From Epiperipatus broadwayi (Eukaryota; Onychophora; Udeonychophora; Euonychophora; Peripatidae): a DNA stretch of 64,000 nt. The notes under the pieces are model-generated. The model had not been told where the DNA came from. It did not search any database and worked only from the letters and a program-made list of their open reading frames with translations. Positions 1 through 11,012 of this stretch are shown here, piece after piece; the first letter of the stretch is position 1; each line of letters opens with the position of its first letter. The DNA lies in the NCBI GenBank assembly GCA_028023455.1, contig JAQFVV010000961.1, positions 1-64,000 of the forward strand. Direction: 5' to 3'. Position numbers and translations under genes: made by a program.

Positions 1-595
1 CTACGGATCAGCAATGATAAATTTAGTTTAGTAAACAGACAAGGTATTGAATATAATGATTTAATATACAATAAATAAGTTAATATACATAAATAGCTAA
101 CACATATATATATATAATATGGAGAACAGTTGGGGATCTTAATATCCTAATGCTCCTCGTGTACCAAAGTTAAAAGTTTATAAATAAGTTCACTCTACCT
201 GCGACAGGCATAAATTACTTAATCACAATGAGCCCAGTTGGACGTTATAAAATAATAAAAGATCAGTACAATCTGTTCACAGTCCTAGTCGGTTGGATTA
301 CCTTCAGGCGCCGAGTACCTGGGATATTATCTCCTTGAACATGCACACACCAGCACTGTAGCAGGAAAAAGACTTCGAGAGTCTTTTGACTTTTGTTTTT
401 ATACCTGTCGCGTGTTGGTCTCATTTGATTTCTTTATATTTCTGGAGTAATTAGTGACCCATATCTGTCAGACGTTAGATATGGGTTTTACTCATTTATT
501 ACATGCTATATACACTAGTTACGAAATTAGCTTGACAATCTGCAATCATTGTCAATTATTATTCTATATTGTTATTATTCTATATATATATAACA
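1..595 (-). repeat. 3' LTR of the Mag-like element (left end cut by window)
   Basis: Matches 4621-5215 with about 13 substitutions plus a small change in a TA run, roughly 2 percent divergence, mostly transitions. The boundary at 595 is set by TATAACA followed by the polypurine tract complement. The first 20 bp of the repeat are missing. Confidence 0.9.
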
Positions 596-631
596 CTCCT
601 CCCCTTACTCCAGAAATGGCTTCTCTATTAT

Positions 632-1976
632 TTAGACATAGTGTCTCAATTTAAACGGCTTTTGTGTTTTCCTTTTTGGTCTACCTATATCCGTTGTTCC
701 TTCATCTGGCTTTGGCCTACGAATCACATCTGTTTCATTAATGTCAGGTGTTGTCTCTTCTTCTGTTTCTGCTTGTTGATCTATATCCAATTTCTCTTTG
801 TCCTGTAATTTTGCTTCATTTGGTATATGTGTCAACATTTGCAGTTCTTCTACAATGCGATGTCTGAGATGGTTTATATGTTTTCTATATGATGTGCCAT
901 CTTCTAACTGGATGATTACTATGTGCTGTGATAACAGTTTTGTAATTATCCCTTCAACCCATTTTTTCCATATCATATCCCGGACCCAAACTCTATCTCC
1001 TTTTGCGAAAATGTATAATTTTTACTATCCATTTTCTCGGTGGGGTTTGGAAGCAGTAATGATAGTTTAATGCACAATTTCCTGCCCATTAGTAATTCTG
1101 CTGGTGACTGTCCTGTAGCTGTTGATGGTGTTGAATGTTGATGTAGCATTGCATCATTGATAGCTCTCTGAATATCTTGGTTATCTAATTTTCTTAAGGC
1201 TTTCTTTATATTCTGTACTGCCTTTTCCACTAGTCCATTCGACACCGGGTGGTAAGCTGGTGTCCGTATGTGTTTGATACCATTCTTCTGGAAATATTCT
1301 TCAGTTTCTGTAGCTGTAAATGCTGTTCCATTGTCAGACACAATTGTTTCTGGCAGTCCGTGGCAAACAAATACTGCTACCAGTATCTTAACAGTTTCAT
1401 TGGCACTAACATCTTTCACTATTCTACACTCTGTCCACTTTGAATATGCATCAATAATAACCAATAGTATCTTCCCATTTATTGAACCAGCATGGTCTAT
1501 GTGAAGTCTTTGCCAAACTGTTGTTGCCTTTGGCCATGAGTTGTACTCCTTGGTTGGCATATTCATCTGTCTCTGACATGGTGCACATTTTTTAATATTT
1601 TGTTCAATGTCTCTTGATATTTTTGGCCACCATATGTAGCTATGAGCCAGTGCTTTTGCCTGTACACTCCTGGGTGCCCTTCATGCAGTAAATTTAAAAC
1701 TTGTTGTCTGCGCTCCATAGGAATCATAACCTGATCACCCATTAGCACACAGTCTTTACAAGTTGATAATTTACTTCTATTTGCCCAAAAACTTGGATCA
1801 ACATATTCAGGCCTTGAATCTGGCCATCCATTTTTAATCCATTGTTTTAATATCTGGTAGCCCTGATCAGCATTTGTCCAATTTGCTACCCTTTTACTAT
1901 TTAATATGTCTGAGTTTAATGCATCTATATAATTTATTTCAACTTCTGAACTGATTTTCTCCTGTTTATCTGGAAT
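632..1976 (-). pseudogene. Integrase remnant of the Mag-like element
   Basis: Reading from 1976 downward: a linker, a zinc-binding HHCC region that is partly lost (LLHEGHPG kept, final CxxC changed to HHVRD), a frameshift near 1565, then the catalytic core at 1566-973 with D in HIDHAGS, D in VSDNGTAF and E in GLVEKAVQ, the DD35E triad. A one-base shift in a T run near 1013 moves the frame to the C-terminal part (GDRVWVRDMIWKKW, then an acidic and basic tail) ending at 632. No chromodomain is seen. Confidence 0.85.
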
Positions 1977-3285
1977 TCATGACAGTGCATCTGCATGTGC
2001 TATTTCTTTGCCTTTTTGATATTCGAGTATATAATCATATCCTGCCAAAATATTTCTCCAGCGCATCATGCATGGGCTTAAGTGTTCAGGTGCCAGTCTA
2101 TCATGGCCTAGAATTCCAAGTAGTGGTTTGTGATCAGTGATTATTGTAAAGTTTCTGCCAAACAGGAATTGATGATATTTTTTAAGGTCAAAAATGATAG
2201 CCAGCACCTCTTTGTCTACTTGGCTGTAGTTCCTTTCTGCTTTTGAAAGAGTCCTTGATGCATACACAATGGGGCACTCTCCTTTGTAGCATGGATGAGA
2301 TAGTACTGCTCCTACTCCCCATTCCGATGCATCAGTGGTTAAACGTACTTCTAAAGTGCTATTATAATGCACTAACAGTTTATCTGATGATAGTAAGGCT
2401 TTCGTTTGCTGGAAAGCCTCTTGATGCACTTTTTCCCCATTTCCACGTTTGATTCTTCTTTAATAAATCATATAAGGATTTTGCAATCTGAGCCTTATTC
2501 TTCAAGAAAGGCTCGAAAAAGTTCATCAATCCCAAAAATGCTTGCAGCTGTTTGACATTGATTGGTGTTGATGCATTCATCACTGCTGTTACTTTCTGGG
2601 GTGATGGTTTCTTGCCCCTGTCTGAAATCAAGTGACCTAAAAAGGTTAGTTCTTTTTCCATCCATACAGTCTTTTGCGCATTCAGTTTTACACATAATTT
2701 CTGCAATTTCCCGCACACAGTGAGGAGCCTTTCTCGTAACTTATCTTCCGAGTTTGCCGCGATAAGTATATCATCGAAGTATGGAATGACTCCCTCTAAA
2801 CCATGTAACAAAGCATTAATCTTTGCTTGAAAAATATTCAGTGCTATAGAAATGCCAAACGGTAGTCTGTTGCATTTATATAAGCCCATATGGGTCGTAA
2901 GAGCTAATTTTTCCGCTGATTTATCTGTTACACGAATCTGATGGAATGCAGAGTTTAAATCTAACTTGGCAAAATACGAAATGTTTTGTAGCCCCGCCAG
3001 TATTTCCCTTACGTTTGGGACCAGGTAGGCTTCCCTATTTAAATATTTATTTATTGTACCCTGGTAATCCCCACACAACCTAACATCACCATTTGGTTTA
3101 GTTATTATCACTAACAGTGTATCCCAATCAGAGCTTTCGATGGGCATTAATACTCCTTTTTTGACTAAAGATTTAAGTTTATCGTCAACCTTCACTCTTT
3201 GCACAAGCGGCACTTTTCGTGGTTTGCAAATTACAGGATATGCATTTTCTAATAAATCTATTTTGACTGGTTTAGTATTTATCAA
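1977..3285 (-). pseudogene. Reverse transcriptase and RNase H remnant of the Mag-like element
   Basis: 3285-2380 holds the RT fingers and palm: LCGDYQ, FAKLDLNSAFHQ, LPFGIS, YFDDILI (catalytic pair) and FLGLMNFF. The frame then shifts near 2400-2430 into the RNase H frame 2429-1977: TTDAS, VGAVLS, YASRTLS, DKEVLAI, TDHKPL and HADALS. The TGA at 1977-1979 is probably a decayed CGA Arg codon, because LSR is usual in this position. The catalytic residues survive, yet the frameshift and stop prevent one product. Confidence 0.88.
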
Positions 3286-3462
3286 CCCTAATTCTTCGTT
3301 AAAAAGCTCTGGGTATTTTCTAGTTATTTCCTGTTCTACAGAAATCCCTGTAATAATATTAATTTCTATTCCTAATTCACTGAACCAATCTCTACCTATA
3401 ATGGGATTAATTTTTGCATTTACGATATATAACCGTAGATTTAGTTTTTTACCGTTATACTA

Positions 3463-3722
3463 GATGGCGCTGTAATCTGTCTGCAAATTTTAAGCTCGTG
3501 ACCATTTACGTCTTTCACTTTAATGCTAGTTTTCTCTAGCGAACTCTTAAAATTAGTTACTGACAAACTTTCCTAATCTGTAAGACACATTATAGAAATA
3601 GCTGATCCACTGTCTATTTTCATTTCTATATCCTTTTCCTGAATTTTAACTTTAATCATAAACTGCTTTATCTCTTTCACGTATAGATTTTTAATCATGG
3701 GTTTCTTATTAATTTCCCTCCC
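3463..3722 (-). pseudogene. Aspartic protease remnant of the Mag-like element
   Basis: DSGS at 3601-3614 (minus strand), within MKIDSGSAISIMCLTD, is the retroviral-type protease active site. A TAG codon follows directly after CLTD, so the domain is broken. The rest reads on in the same frame (SLEKTSIKVKDVNG) until a stop near 3460. Confidence 0.75.
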
Positions 3723-4494
3723 CTACTTCCTGCCAATAGGGTTTTCAATTTTACCCTCTTTTTTACACACTAGCGCCAAATGCCCTTTTTTACCGCATTT
3801 GAAACATGAGTTTTTGTTCCATTTGCACTCTTTCTTAGTATGGCCTAATTTACCACAACAGTAACAGGTAATTTTAGTGTGATTACTTTTTGACTCGATG
3901 AGGGCTACCGTTCTCATTACTTGTCTTGAAAACGCCAATTTTTGGCTTCTCTTCCGGCCTTGCTCTAAAAGCTTGAGCTTGCTCCAAAATTTGCTCATAT
4001 GCCATGCCCTTCTTAATGGCCATTTCATATGTTAATTCTGGTTCAACTAACAATTGTTGCCTAAGCCTGTCATCCATTATCCCCTGGAGTAATTGATCCA
4101 TAAGGATTTCTTCTACGAAATCGCCATACCCACAATCTTTAGCTAATTCTTTCAAAGCCAAATTATACTCTTTTATTTTTTCGCTCTTTAATTGCTTTCT
4201 ATTACGCAGGGTTAATCTCGCAATATGATGAGAGGGATGTGGGCTAAAATGTTCATTTAATTTTTTAATTATTTCTTCATGTTTAACCTTCTCAGGCAAT
4301 GGCAGCTCAAAATATTTACTTATAACTTCGATCACCCTCTTGCCTGCAAAACACATGAGTGCTGTGAGTTTTTTTTTATTATCCTCTAACCCATTCAAAG
4401 TAAAAAAAAATTCTATTTGGGTTATATATAACAGCCATTCGGACATGTTATCTACGCTGAATTCTCCTATGCTATTTTGACCCAACGAATACAT
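3723..4494 (-). pseudogene. Gag remnant of the Mag-like element, frameshifted
   Basis: Two overlapping minus-strand frames. 4494-3883 encodes a capsid-like region (EFFFTLNGL, a LKELAKDCGY stretch, LLQGIMDDRLRQQLL). 4028-3723 encodes two CCHC zinc knuckles (CYCCGKLGH and CFKCGKKGH) followed by a basic end. The frame changes between 3883 and 4028, so one shift separates capsid and nucleocapsid. This could be a mutation; programmed frameshifting usually lies between gag and pol, not inside gag. Confidence 0.85.
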
Positions 4495-4600
4495 TTTTTA
4501 TTACGAATCTAAACCGTTTGATTTTTGCTATTAACCGCTATTTCCTAATGAATCCTCCCTCCCCTGTTTACAAGATTTACTCCAGACTGTGCCAATTAAT

Positions 4601-5215
4601 TGCTGTGTCCCGGCTTTCACCTACGGATCAGCAATGATAAATTTAGTTTAGTAAACAGACAAGGTATTGAATATAATGATTTAATATACAATAAATAGGT
4701 TAATATACATAAATAGCTAACATATATATATATATATAATATGGAGAACAGTTGGGGATCTTAATATCCTAATGCTCCTCGTGTACCAAAGTTAAAAGTT
4801 TATAAATAAGTTCACTCTACCTGCGACAGGCATAAATTACTTAATCACGATGAGCCCAGTTGGACGTTATAAAATAATAAAAGATCAGTACAATCTGTTC
4901 ACAGTCCTAGTCGGTTGGATTACCTTCAGGCGCCGAGTACCTGGGATATTATCTCCTTGAACATGCACATGCCAGCACTGTAGCAGGAAAAAGACTTCAA
5001 GAGTCTTTTGACTTTTGTTTTTATACCTGTCGCGTGTCGGTCTCGTTTGATTTCTTTATATTTCTGGAGTAATTGGTGACCCGTATCTGTCAGATGTTAG
5101 ATCCGGGTTCTACTCATTTATTACATGCTATATACACTAGTTACGAAATTAGCTTGACAATCTGCAATCATTGTCAATTATTATTCTATATTGTTATTAT
5201 TCTATATATATAACA
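4601..5215 (-). repeat. 5' LTR of the Mag-like element
   Basis: About 615 bp. Read on the minus strand it starts TGTTATAT and ends GGGACACAGCA, the usual TG...CA form. The inner end lies next to TTGGCACAG, a plausible primer-binding site. The outer flank is gtttaa at 5217; the other target-site copy is outside the window. Confidence 0.8.
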
Positions 5216-5258
5216 GGTTTAATAAATGATGTCCAGTAATCTATTCTCTTTATTTCAG

Positions 5259-5409
5259 GTTGTCCAGCTAAAAATTATTCCACCATTCGATGTTGAATCT
5301 AAAATCACAGGAGGATGTCAAGATAAAATTATTGTTTATGATGGTAATGTGGAAGATCTCCTGGAGGGGAAAGAAAGATGTTCAAATGATAAAGATGTCC
5401 CCATTTTAG
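5259..5409 (+). CDS. Exon: second half of CUB domain 1
   Basis: The reading frame opens directly after a tttcag acceptor at 5258 and ends in phase 1 before gt at 5410. It encodes VVQLKI, then a PFDVES stretch, a Cys, and DKIIVYDG, the usual CUB core in which a Cys precedes the D-x-(I/L)-x-(V/I)-YDG strand. The first CUB Cys pair and N-terminal strands are missing, so at least one more exon lies upstream. A retrotransposon LTR ends at 5215, leaving only 43 nt of original intron before this exon, including the pyrimidine tract. The donor (gtggct) is weak, but the phase fits the next exon exactly. Confidence 0.82.
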
Positions 5410-5593
5410 GTGGCTATTTGATTTATTCTAAATTCTTAAATACTTGATTAGATTTTATCATTTATTTAAATCAGGAAACATTGTGTTTATCCCAAAACAT
5501 TTTGAATACACACACATATATAATTGCATTATTGATATAACCACTACATTAACAAAACTTCATTAATTTTATATTTATTATTTATTTGATTAG

Positions 5594-6118
5594 TCGAATG
5601 GTGCGGCAATAAAGTTCCAAGATACATTCATTCTACTACAAACAAGGTTTTTGTTCACTTCTGCACTGATAAAAGAATGGTCAGAACTGGTTTTCAAATG
5701 AAATGGGAAAGTTTAGATGAATCAGCTTTGACTTACAAATATGAAGCCTGTGGAAGCAAACTTCATGTAAATGTTGGAGAAGTTGGTTTCATTCAATCTC
5801 ATAAGTATTATGATGGCATCACCAATGAATATCCTGATAATTATATTTGCACATATTATATTATTGCTCCACCAGGGCGTGCTGTTCAGCTTGATGCAGA
5901 GCACTTCAAGGTTGAGCCAAGCTCCCAGTGCATGACTGATCGGTTGGAGGTGTACGATGGAAGTAATGATTTGATTGCGAAACTAGGAACTTTCTGTGGA
6001 GTGAATGGCCCAAGAGGAATTGTATCAGAAACCAATAATTTTTTTATAAAGTTTATAACTGATCAGTCATTTGGTCAAACAGGATTTAAAATTAAGTATT
6101 CAGTAGTAGATAAAATTG
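5594..6118 (+). CDS. Exon: end of CUB domain 1 and all of CUB domain 2
   Basis: Begins after a gattag acceptor with two bases that complete a Val codon. It continues CUB1 with EWCGNKVP and the late strand FVHFCTDKR...GFQMKW, supplying the last two CUB1 cysteines. A short linker leads to CUB2 from Cys103 (CGSKL). CUB2 has the full set: YICTYYI (second Cys), the aromatic and acidic positions around LDAEHFKVE, CMTDRLEVYDG (third Cys), FCGVNGP (fourth Cys) and the closing FIKFITD...GFKIKYSV. The D and YDG residues typical of calcium-binding CUB domains are present. The exon ends in phase 1 before gtaaga at 6119. Confidence 0.9.
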
Positions 6119-6335
6119 GTAAGAAGTTTTTATTTTAATCATGTGCTGCATAATAAATGAGAGTGTGTGTGATGAAGAGAGAGGCTGATTTTAATTAATG
6201 GTGGTAATAATTTAACTTAATCCTTATAAATGACATAAGCAATTTATAATATTTTTTGTAAAAAAAAATGCTATGTGAATGTTAATTCATATCATGCATA
6301 TACATAATTTATTTTTATTATTTCTATATTTCAAG

Positions 6336-6449
6336 TTAGATGTTCTCCTGATGAATTTACATGCTCTGATGGGAACTGTATTCCAATAACAGACTACTGT
6401 GATGAAAAAGAAGATTGTCCTGATGGAAGTGATGAGCTAAATTGTGGAG
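6336..6449 (+). CDS. Exon: LDL-receptor class A module
   Basis: A 114-nt exon, phase 1 on both sides, encoding one LDLa repeat. All six cysteines are present (228 to 262), and the calcium cage ends with DCPDGSDE just before the last Cys. Symmetrical phase-1 LDLa exons are typical of this module and can be shuffled or skipped without a frameshift. The acceptor is tttcaag and the donor gtacaa. An 8.6-kb intron separates it from the protease domain. Confidence 0.92.
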
Positions 6450-6710
6450 GTACAATCATTTTCATTGATAATTAATTTCTTTTTTAATTTTTAAAATCAT
6501 TATTTTAATTAAATAATATAACACTGATATTTTAAAGTATTAATAATAACTAATTATTATCTTCTCTTCTATATTGTAATAAAACACATCTGAAAACACT
6601 TCTAATTATTTGCAGATATAAAGCTATACAGTTAAAGAAACAAAAAGTGTCACAGATTGATTGCTAAATGATATTTATTATATATATATAGGGTGCCACA
6701 TTGGATTTTT
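6450..6710. other. Intron sequence, nothing specific
   Basis: AT-rich intron just after the LDLa exon. It contains a short (TA)n run near 6681. No repeat or gene seen. Confidence 0.6.
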
Positions 6711-7558
6711 TATTGATGATTATAATACATTAAACAGGCTTTAACCTATATTTAAAGCACTTTAAAAATTCGTAATAATCAAGCATATTTTGCTGATAGA
6801 GAGAACGTTCCAAACCACAACACAAGATAGCGACTTTTTATAAAGATAAGAGCGACCATCTTATCTGTAACCTAAATGTCCACTTATTAGGCAAATCTGA
6901 AGCATCTTTATTTGGAAGCATGAAGTAGCTGTTTTCTCCACTGTTTAAGACCACTATTTCTTTTAAAATTAACTTACATGAAATATTACGATTTATAGCA
7001 AATATTATGATCTTAATGTTGGAAATTCTATAAACTATTGAAGAGTAGTAATTAATTTATTGAGCACACAGAAAGCATACGTAAATACATATGTTTGATT
7101 ATTACGAATTTTTAAAGCTCACTGAAAACAGGTTAAAGCCTGTTTAATGTATTTACATATGCTTTGTGTGCTCAATAAATTAATTACTACTCTTCAATAG
7201 TTTATAGAATTTCCAACATTAAGATTGTAATATTAACTCACTGTAAATCACAAAATTTCACGTAAGTTAATTTGGAAAAGAAATAGTGGAGTGAAGAAAA
7301 CAGCTACTTCACACTTCCAAATCAAAATGCTTCAGATTTGCCTATATAAGTGAACATTTAGGTTAAAGATAAGATGGCAGCTCTTATCTTTATAAAAAGT
7401 CGCTATCTTGTGTCGTGGTTTGGAAGGTTCCCTCTATCAGCAAAATATGCTTGATTATTACAAATTTTAAAGTGCATTGAATACAGGTTAAAGCCTGTTT
7501 AATGTATTTACATATGCTTTCTGTGCGCTCAATAAATTAATTACTATTGATGATTATA
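6711..7558. mobile_element. Fold-back element with 14-bp target-site duplication
   Basis: A perfect 14-bp direct repeat, tattgatgattata, flanks the insert at 6711-6724 and 7545-7558. The 820-bp insert is a long imperfect palindrome (arms about 6725-7090 and 7135-7505). A segment of about 60 bp containing caggttaaagcctg and gctcaataaattaatt occurs twice in direct orientation (about 7127-7186 and 7485-7544), like a pseudo-LTR. It has no coding potential. The inverted arm plus a partial tandem copy recalls the layouts of Penelope-like elements. Confidence 0.75.
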
Positions 7559-9090
7559 GTAATATAAAAAGCAAGTTTTTAAAAGGAGTTTGTTTGTTTA
7601 TTTATATATTGGATATTTATGAACTATTTTGGAAAGAAGAACTGTGTGGTTAATATATTAAATTCTATTGCTAAATGTGTAAATTGCCATGTGACTATGT
7701 GCACATACTAGATATAACATATGAATCATTTAAGTGTACTGATTATAAAAAAAAAAATCTCTCTCTATTTTAATAACATTATTAAAAATATATATTTTGT
7801 AAAAAGTGAAACAGTAAAACTATAATTCATCTTCTATAAAAGTAGAAGGAAAAATTGGTTTTACTGCTGCAGATATGAATTTAATTTGTGCAGTTTATGG
7901 AAATGCATGATATATAGAACTTTTCAGATTTACCCATTGGAAGGTGTCTTAAAGGAATAATTCTTCACCCTTTCCTATTGAAAATTGTAGGTTACTAAAA
8001 TTAAAAAAAATATTGACCAATTTTTAGAGGTTGGTGATTTTTTTTCTTTCTTCCTTCCACTAACATAAATATAAAAAAAGGAAAAAAAAATATTTGTTTA
8101 TTCATTTATAAAAATAATGTTATAATTTAAAAATAGATGTATAATTATTTGTTCCAACAACACGCTCTCTGTAATTAGTAAGATGTTTTCAGATAACACT
8201 GATAGAGCTCTTAGGAAAACATCATTGAGAATAGTGTGAAAAACAACACCAAGTGGGATATAAATAGATCACAAATAAACAATTAGAGCAGTATAGTCTA
8301 ATCCAGGCCTTAACTCAAGAAACAGTCATGCAGTAATTGCATAAAGAAAAGAGAAACCATTGGTTAAACAGTTTTCCAATGCAATTTTAATTACTATACC
8401 TTGCTGATGCTTATAAATATTTTTCAATATTAAGATCTACCATAACAAATGTGACATTATCTAGTGAAAGACTATCTACTGTGGCTAGAAAACCAACAAT
8501 CACACCTGTCAAAACACTTGAAATGATGCAATCAGATCCAGAGGCTAATGCTGAACTTTGCTAAAATCAGTCATTACCTATTTTAATCATGCCATGAGAA
8601 AAGAAGTGAACTGTGCTGTAACACCTATCAAGATCTACTGTACATCTATCTAATGTCACCAATGCCCAAAGAGGACAACTACCATTCTGGATGAACTAAT
8701 CAACTCATTCTTAAATAAAGTAAAAGAATAATATCTGAAGAAAACCATGGTTTCAAACTTTTTAAATTTTACTGTTGGTAAGATCTTGCCAATATAATTA
8801 TTCTAAGGCCTTAAGTTTAAAATATCTCTAATACTTATTATTTTATTAACTTTACTATTTTATATAATATTTGTTATATTTAGTAATAGTTGCAAATACA
8901 TAAGCAATAAGTTTGTATATCTATTGTTAATGAAATGATAACATTTTTTATAATTAATCAATTTAGTATGTGTTTGCTTATTAAACTCACTACAAATATT
9001 ATTCTATTAATACCCACAACCCTGAGAAATCATGCAATTCACTGGGGATTATGCAGGGATAAAGGTAATAATTTATAAAAGACAATGATC
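7559..9090. other. Intron, unclassified AT-rich sequence
   Basis: No coding frame. A less AT-rich patch at about 8160-8760 may be an old transposon fragment, but no motif is recognisable. Homopolymer A and T runs are frequent. Confidence 0.5.
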
Positions 9091-9109
9091 GGGTATTAAT
9101 AAGTTTAAT

Positions 9110-9690
9110 GCATGTTAGCTTTTTATATTTTTAAAATATTTTTTGTGATCTCAGATTTATGTGTTGATATTATAGTCATGTGAGCTGAGTTCTAAATTTT
9201 TTATGTTTTGATTTTTTTTTTTTTATTATGTGATCTCATATTTATTTTGTAAAGTTTTCAGATTTAGATGTGTTGCTTTTAATTGATATTATAGTCATGT
9301 ATGTGATTAGAGTTAGAAATTTTTCAGATTTTGGCCTTTTTTTTTTTATTATTATTATGCGATCTCATATCTATTTTGTAAAGTTTTGCTTGACCAGATT
9401 TCTAATTTTTGTACATTTTGGCTTTTTTTATTTATTATGTGATTTGTTTGGTTTTTTTTTATTATGCAATCTCATGTCTATTTTTTTGGTTCAAGTTCTA
9501 AATTTTTTATGTTTTGGCTTTTTTATTTATTTATGTAAACTCATATCTATTTTGTAAAGTTTTGCTTGACCAGATTCTTGCTTTTAATTGATATTATAGT
9601 CACATGATCCAAGTTGTAAATACCTTATGTATTGGCCTTTTTTTCAAATTAGTCACATAACCTGAGTTCTAATTTTTTTTGCATTTTCAC
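9110..9690. repeat. Imperfect tandem repeat, unit near 100-115 bp
   Basis: The phrases atgtgatctcatatttattttgt, aagttttgcttgaccagat, ttttggcttttttattta and gatattatagtca recur four to five times in the same order with indels, all T-rich on the plus strand. The single open frame across it (9270-9557) is low-complexity and not taken as a gene. Confidence 0.7.
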
Positions 9691-9703
9691 ATACTTTTTT
9701 ATC

Positions 9704-10248
9704 CCTTAGATCAGTGGTCTTCAACCTTTCCACATCTGCAGACTGGTAAAAATAAGGATAAGGTTTCACAGACTGGCAAAAATAAGAATAAGATTTTGCG
9801 GACCAGCAGAAGTCTATAGATAAATTTTCTTAAAGATAAGCATAATTGTTATAACTGATCAAAACAACAATGTTAAATATACAAGATAAAGTTATGTATA
9901 TGGAGTTTGTATAAAAAAAAACTTTTTTTTTTAATTTTGAATTTTTTTAGAAAAGTAATAAAAAATTTAATTCTACCCCCCCCCCCATAAATATCTGTGA
10001 TAACTAGAAAAATAAATTAATTTATGTATGATTGATTAGATTTGTTTTCAATCTGTTTTCTTTTTTTTTTAATTGTATAAAAATGAGATGAAAAAATAAA
10101 TAAAAATTGGTTATATTAATTAAAAGTTTAAACTCTTATTATTTTGTTATTACAAACTTTCCTGCCAGTCTAGCATGTGGACCAGCAGAAAAGTTCTGTG
10201 GCCCAGTGCTGGTCCATGGACCAAGGGTTGAAGACCACTGCCTTAGAT
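9704..10248. mobile_element. hAT-type MITE with 8-bp target-site duplication
   Basis: Terminal inverted repeats CAGTGGTCTTCAACC at 9712 and its complement ending at 10240 define a 529-bp element. An identical 8-bp flank ccttagat occurs at 9704-9711 and 10241-10248. The subterminal region (actggtaaaaataag, ggaccagcagaa) also repeats in inverted form near the other end. CAGTGG termini and 8-bp duplications are diagnostic of hAT elements. There is no transposase, so it is non-autonomous. Confidence 0.9.
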
Positions 10249-10484
10249 GTATCAGAGAACATTCTTGATCATTTTTAAAATTCAAAATGGTGGAAATCGC
10301 ATACTAAAAGAGCACTTTAAAGACTTTGTTGTTAAAATGAATGGCAATTCATAAATAAGAAAAAGTAAGACATTAGTGGCTAAAAATAATAATTTGTCAA
10401 TAAAAACTAAATAAAATGGGATTAGGATTGCACATCAATTCTCAATGAAAAGTTGATTGGTAACTAATTCTCCAATTTGTCTGC

Positions 10485-10830
10485 AGTCGCATTACTGAAT
10501 CATTGTATGTGTTACATAATGAAATAGTTTAGCTATTCATAAAAATTTTAAGGTATCAGCATATCTGGATCATGGGCTATGGCATAAAATGTAATGTTTT
10601 GTCCCTTAACTCATGATGGAACAAGATAATAATATTAAATTTTGTTTTAAATTGGGCAAAGTTGCTATTGAGACATTTGAAATGATTCAGACTATATATG
10701 GCAGTGAGCCATGAGAAACAAGTGGTTTATAAGTTTTTGTGATGCTAGAGTGAGCATTGAAAATGATCTATAAAGATAAAAACACATATTTCATTTCATA
10801 ACTGATGATCCTGATATTCTAGGAATTTAA
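10485..10830 (+). pseudogene. Mariner transposase remnant (N-terminal part)
   Basis: From 10620 the plus strand reads NIKFCFKLGK, then ETFEMIQTIYG, the helix-turn-helix start of mariner-family transposases, followed by stops and frameshifts. The upstream 130 bp match the leader of a second copy at 47330 and a third at 60885. The D,D-D catalytic core is absent. Confidence 0.75.
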
Positions 10831-10879
10831 AACTTTTGAAGTGAATTATTATAATTGATATCATTATTAATAAATACAA

Positions 10880-11012
10880 TATATAATAAGGCTATAACCT
10901 TAAGACTATATGCCTAAATAGAAAGTAGGGACCTCTACAAAACTTTAACACAAGAGATTTGTAGAGGTCCTACTGTCATATTTAGGCACATAGTCTTAAG
11001 GTTATAGGCTTA
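10880..11012. repeat. Short hairpin element, about 130 bp
   Basis: Arms of about 55 bp (ataaccttaagactata... and ...tagtcttaaggttat) around a loop near 10940-10955 form an almost complete hairpin. It probably is a small MITE; no clear target-site duplication was found. Confidence 0.65.

Larger units (their letters stand above)
1..5215 (-). mobile_element. Degenerate Ty3/gypsy (Mag-like) LTR retrotransposon
   Basis: Two near-identical direct repeats flank gag and pol remnants on the minus strand. Gene order is gag with two zinc knuckles, protease, RT, RNase H, integrase, with no chromodomain or envelope gene seen. The RT (LCGDYQ, LDLNSAFHQ, LPFGI, FDDI) resembles the Mag clade. A purine-rich tract next to the 3' LTR (plus-strand 596-607) and a possible primer site just inside the 5' LTR (about 4580-4600) fit the layout. 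The element inserted antisense into an intron, 43 bp from the exon at 5259. Frameshifts and stops make it non-autonomous. About 20 bp of its far LTR lie outside the window. Confidence 0.9.

Noticed and set aside
454-1504. Plus-strand frames within the LTR element
   Set aside because: They are shadows of the integrase and C-terminal frames and LTR sequence, with no domain.
1-5215. Endogenous retrovirus with envelope
   Set aside because: No env-like frame lies between integrase and the 3' LTR; the integrase tail runs to the polypurine tract.
6800-7450. Hammerhead-like string ctgatagag...ttccaaacc in both arms of the 6.7-kb fold-back
   Set aside because: The core has an extra base (CTGATAGA instead of CTGANGA) and the GAAA is replaced by CAAA or similar in both arms, so it does not meet the consensus.
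9270-9557. 95-residue hydrophobic protein
   Set aside because: It reads through an imperfect T-rich tandem repeat; the frame is a composition effect.
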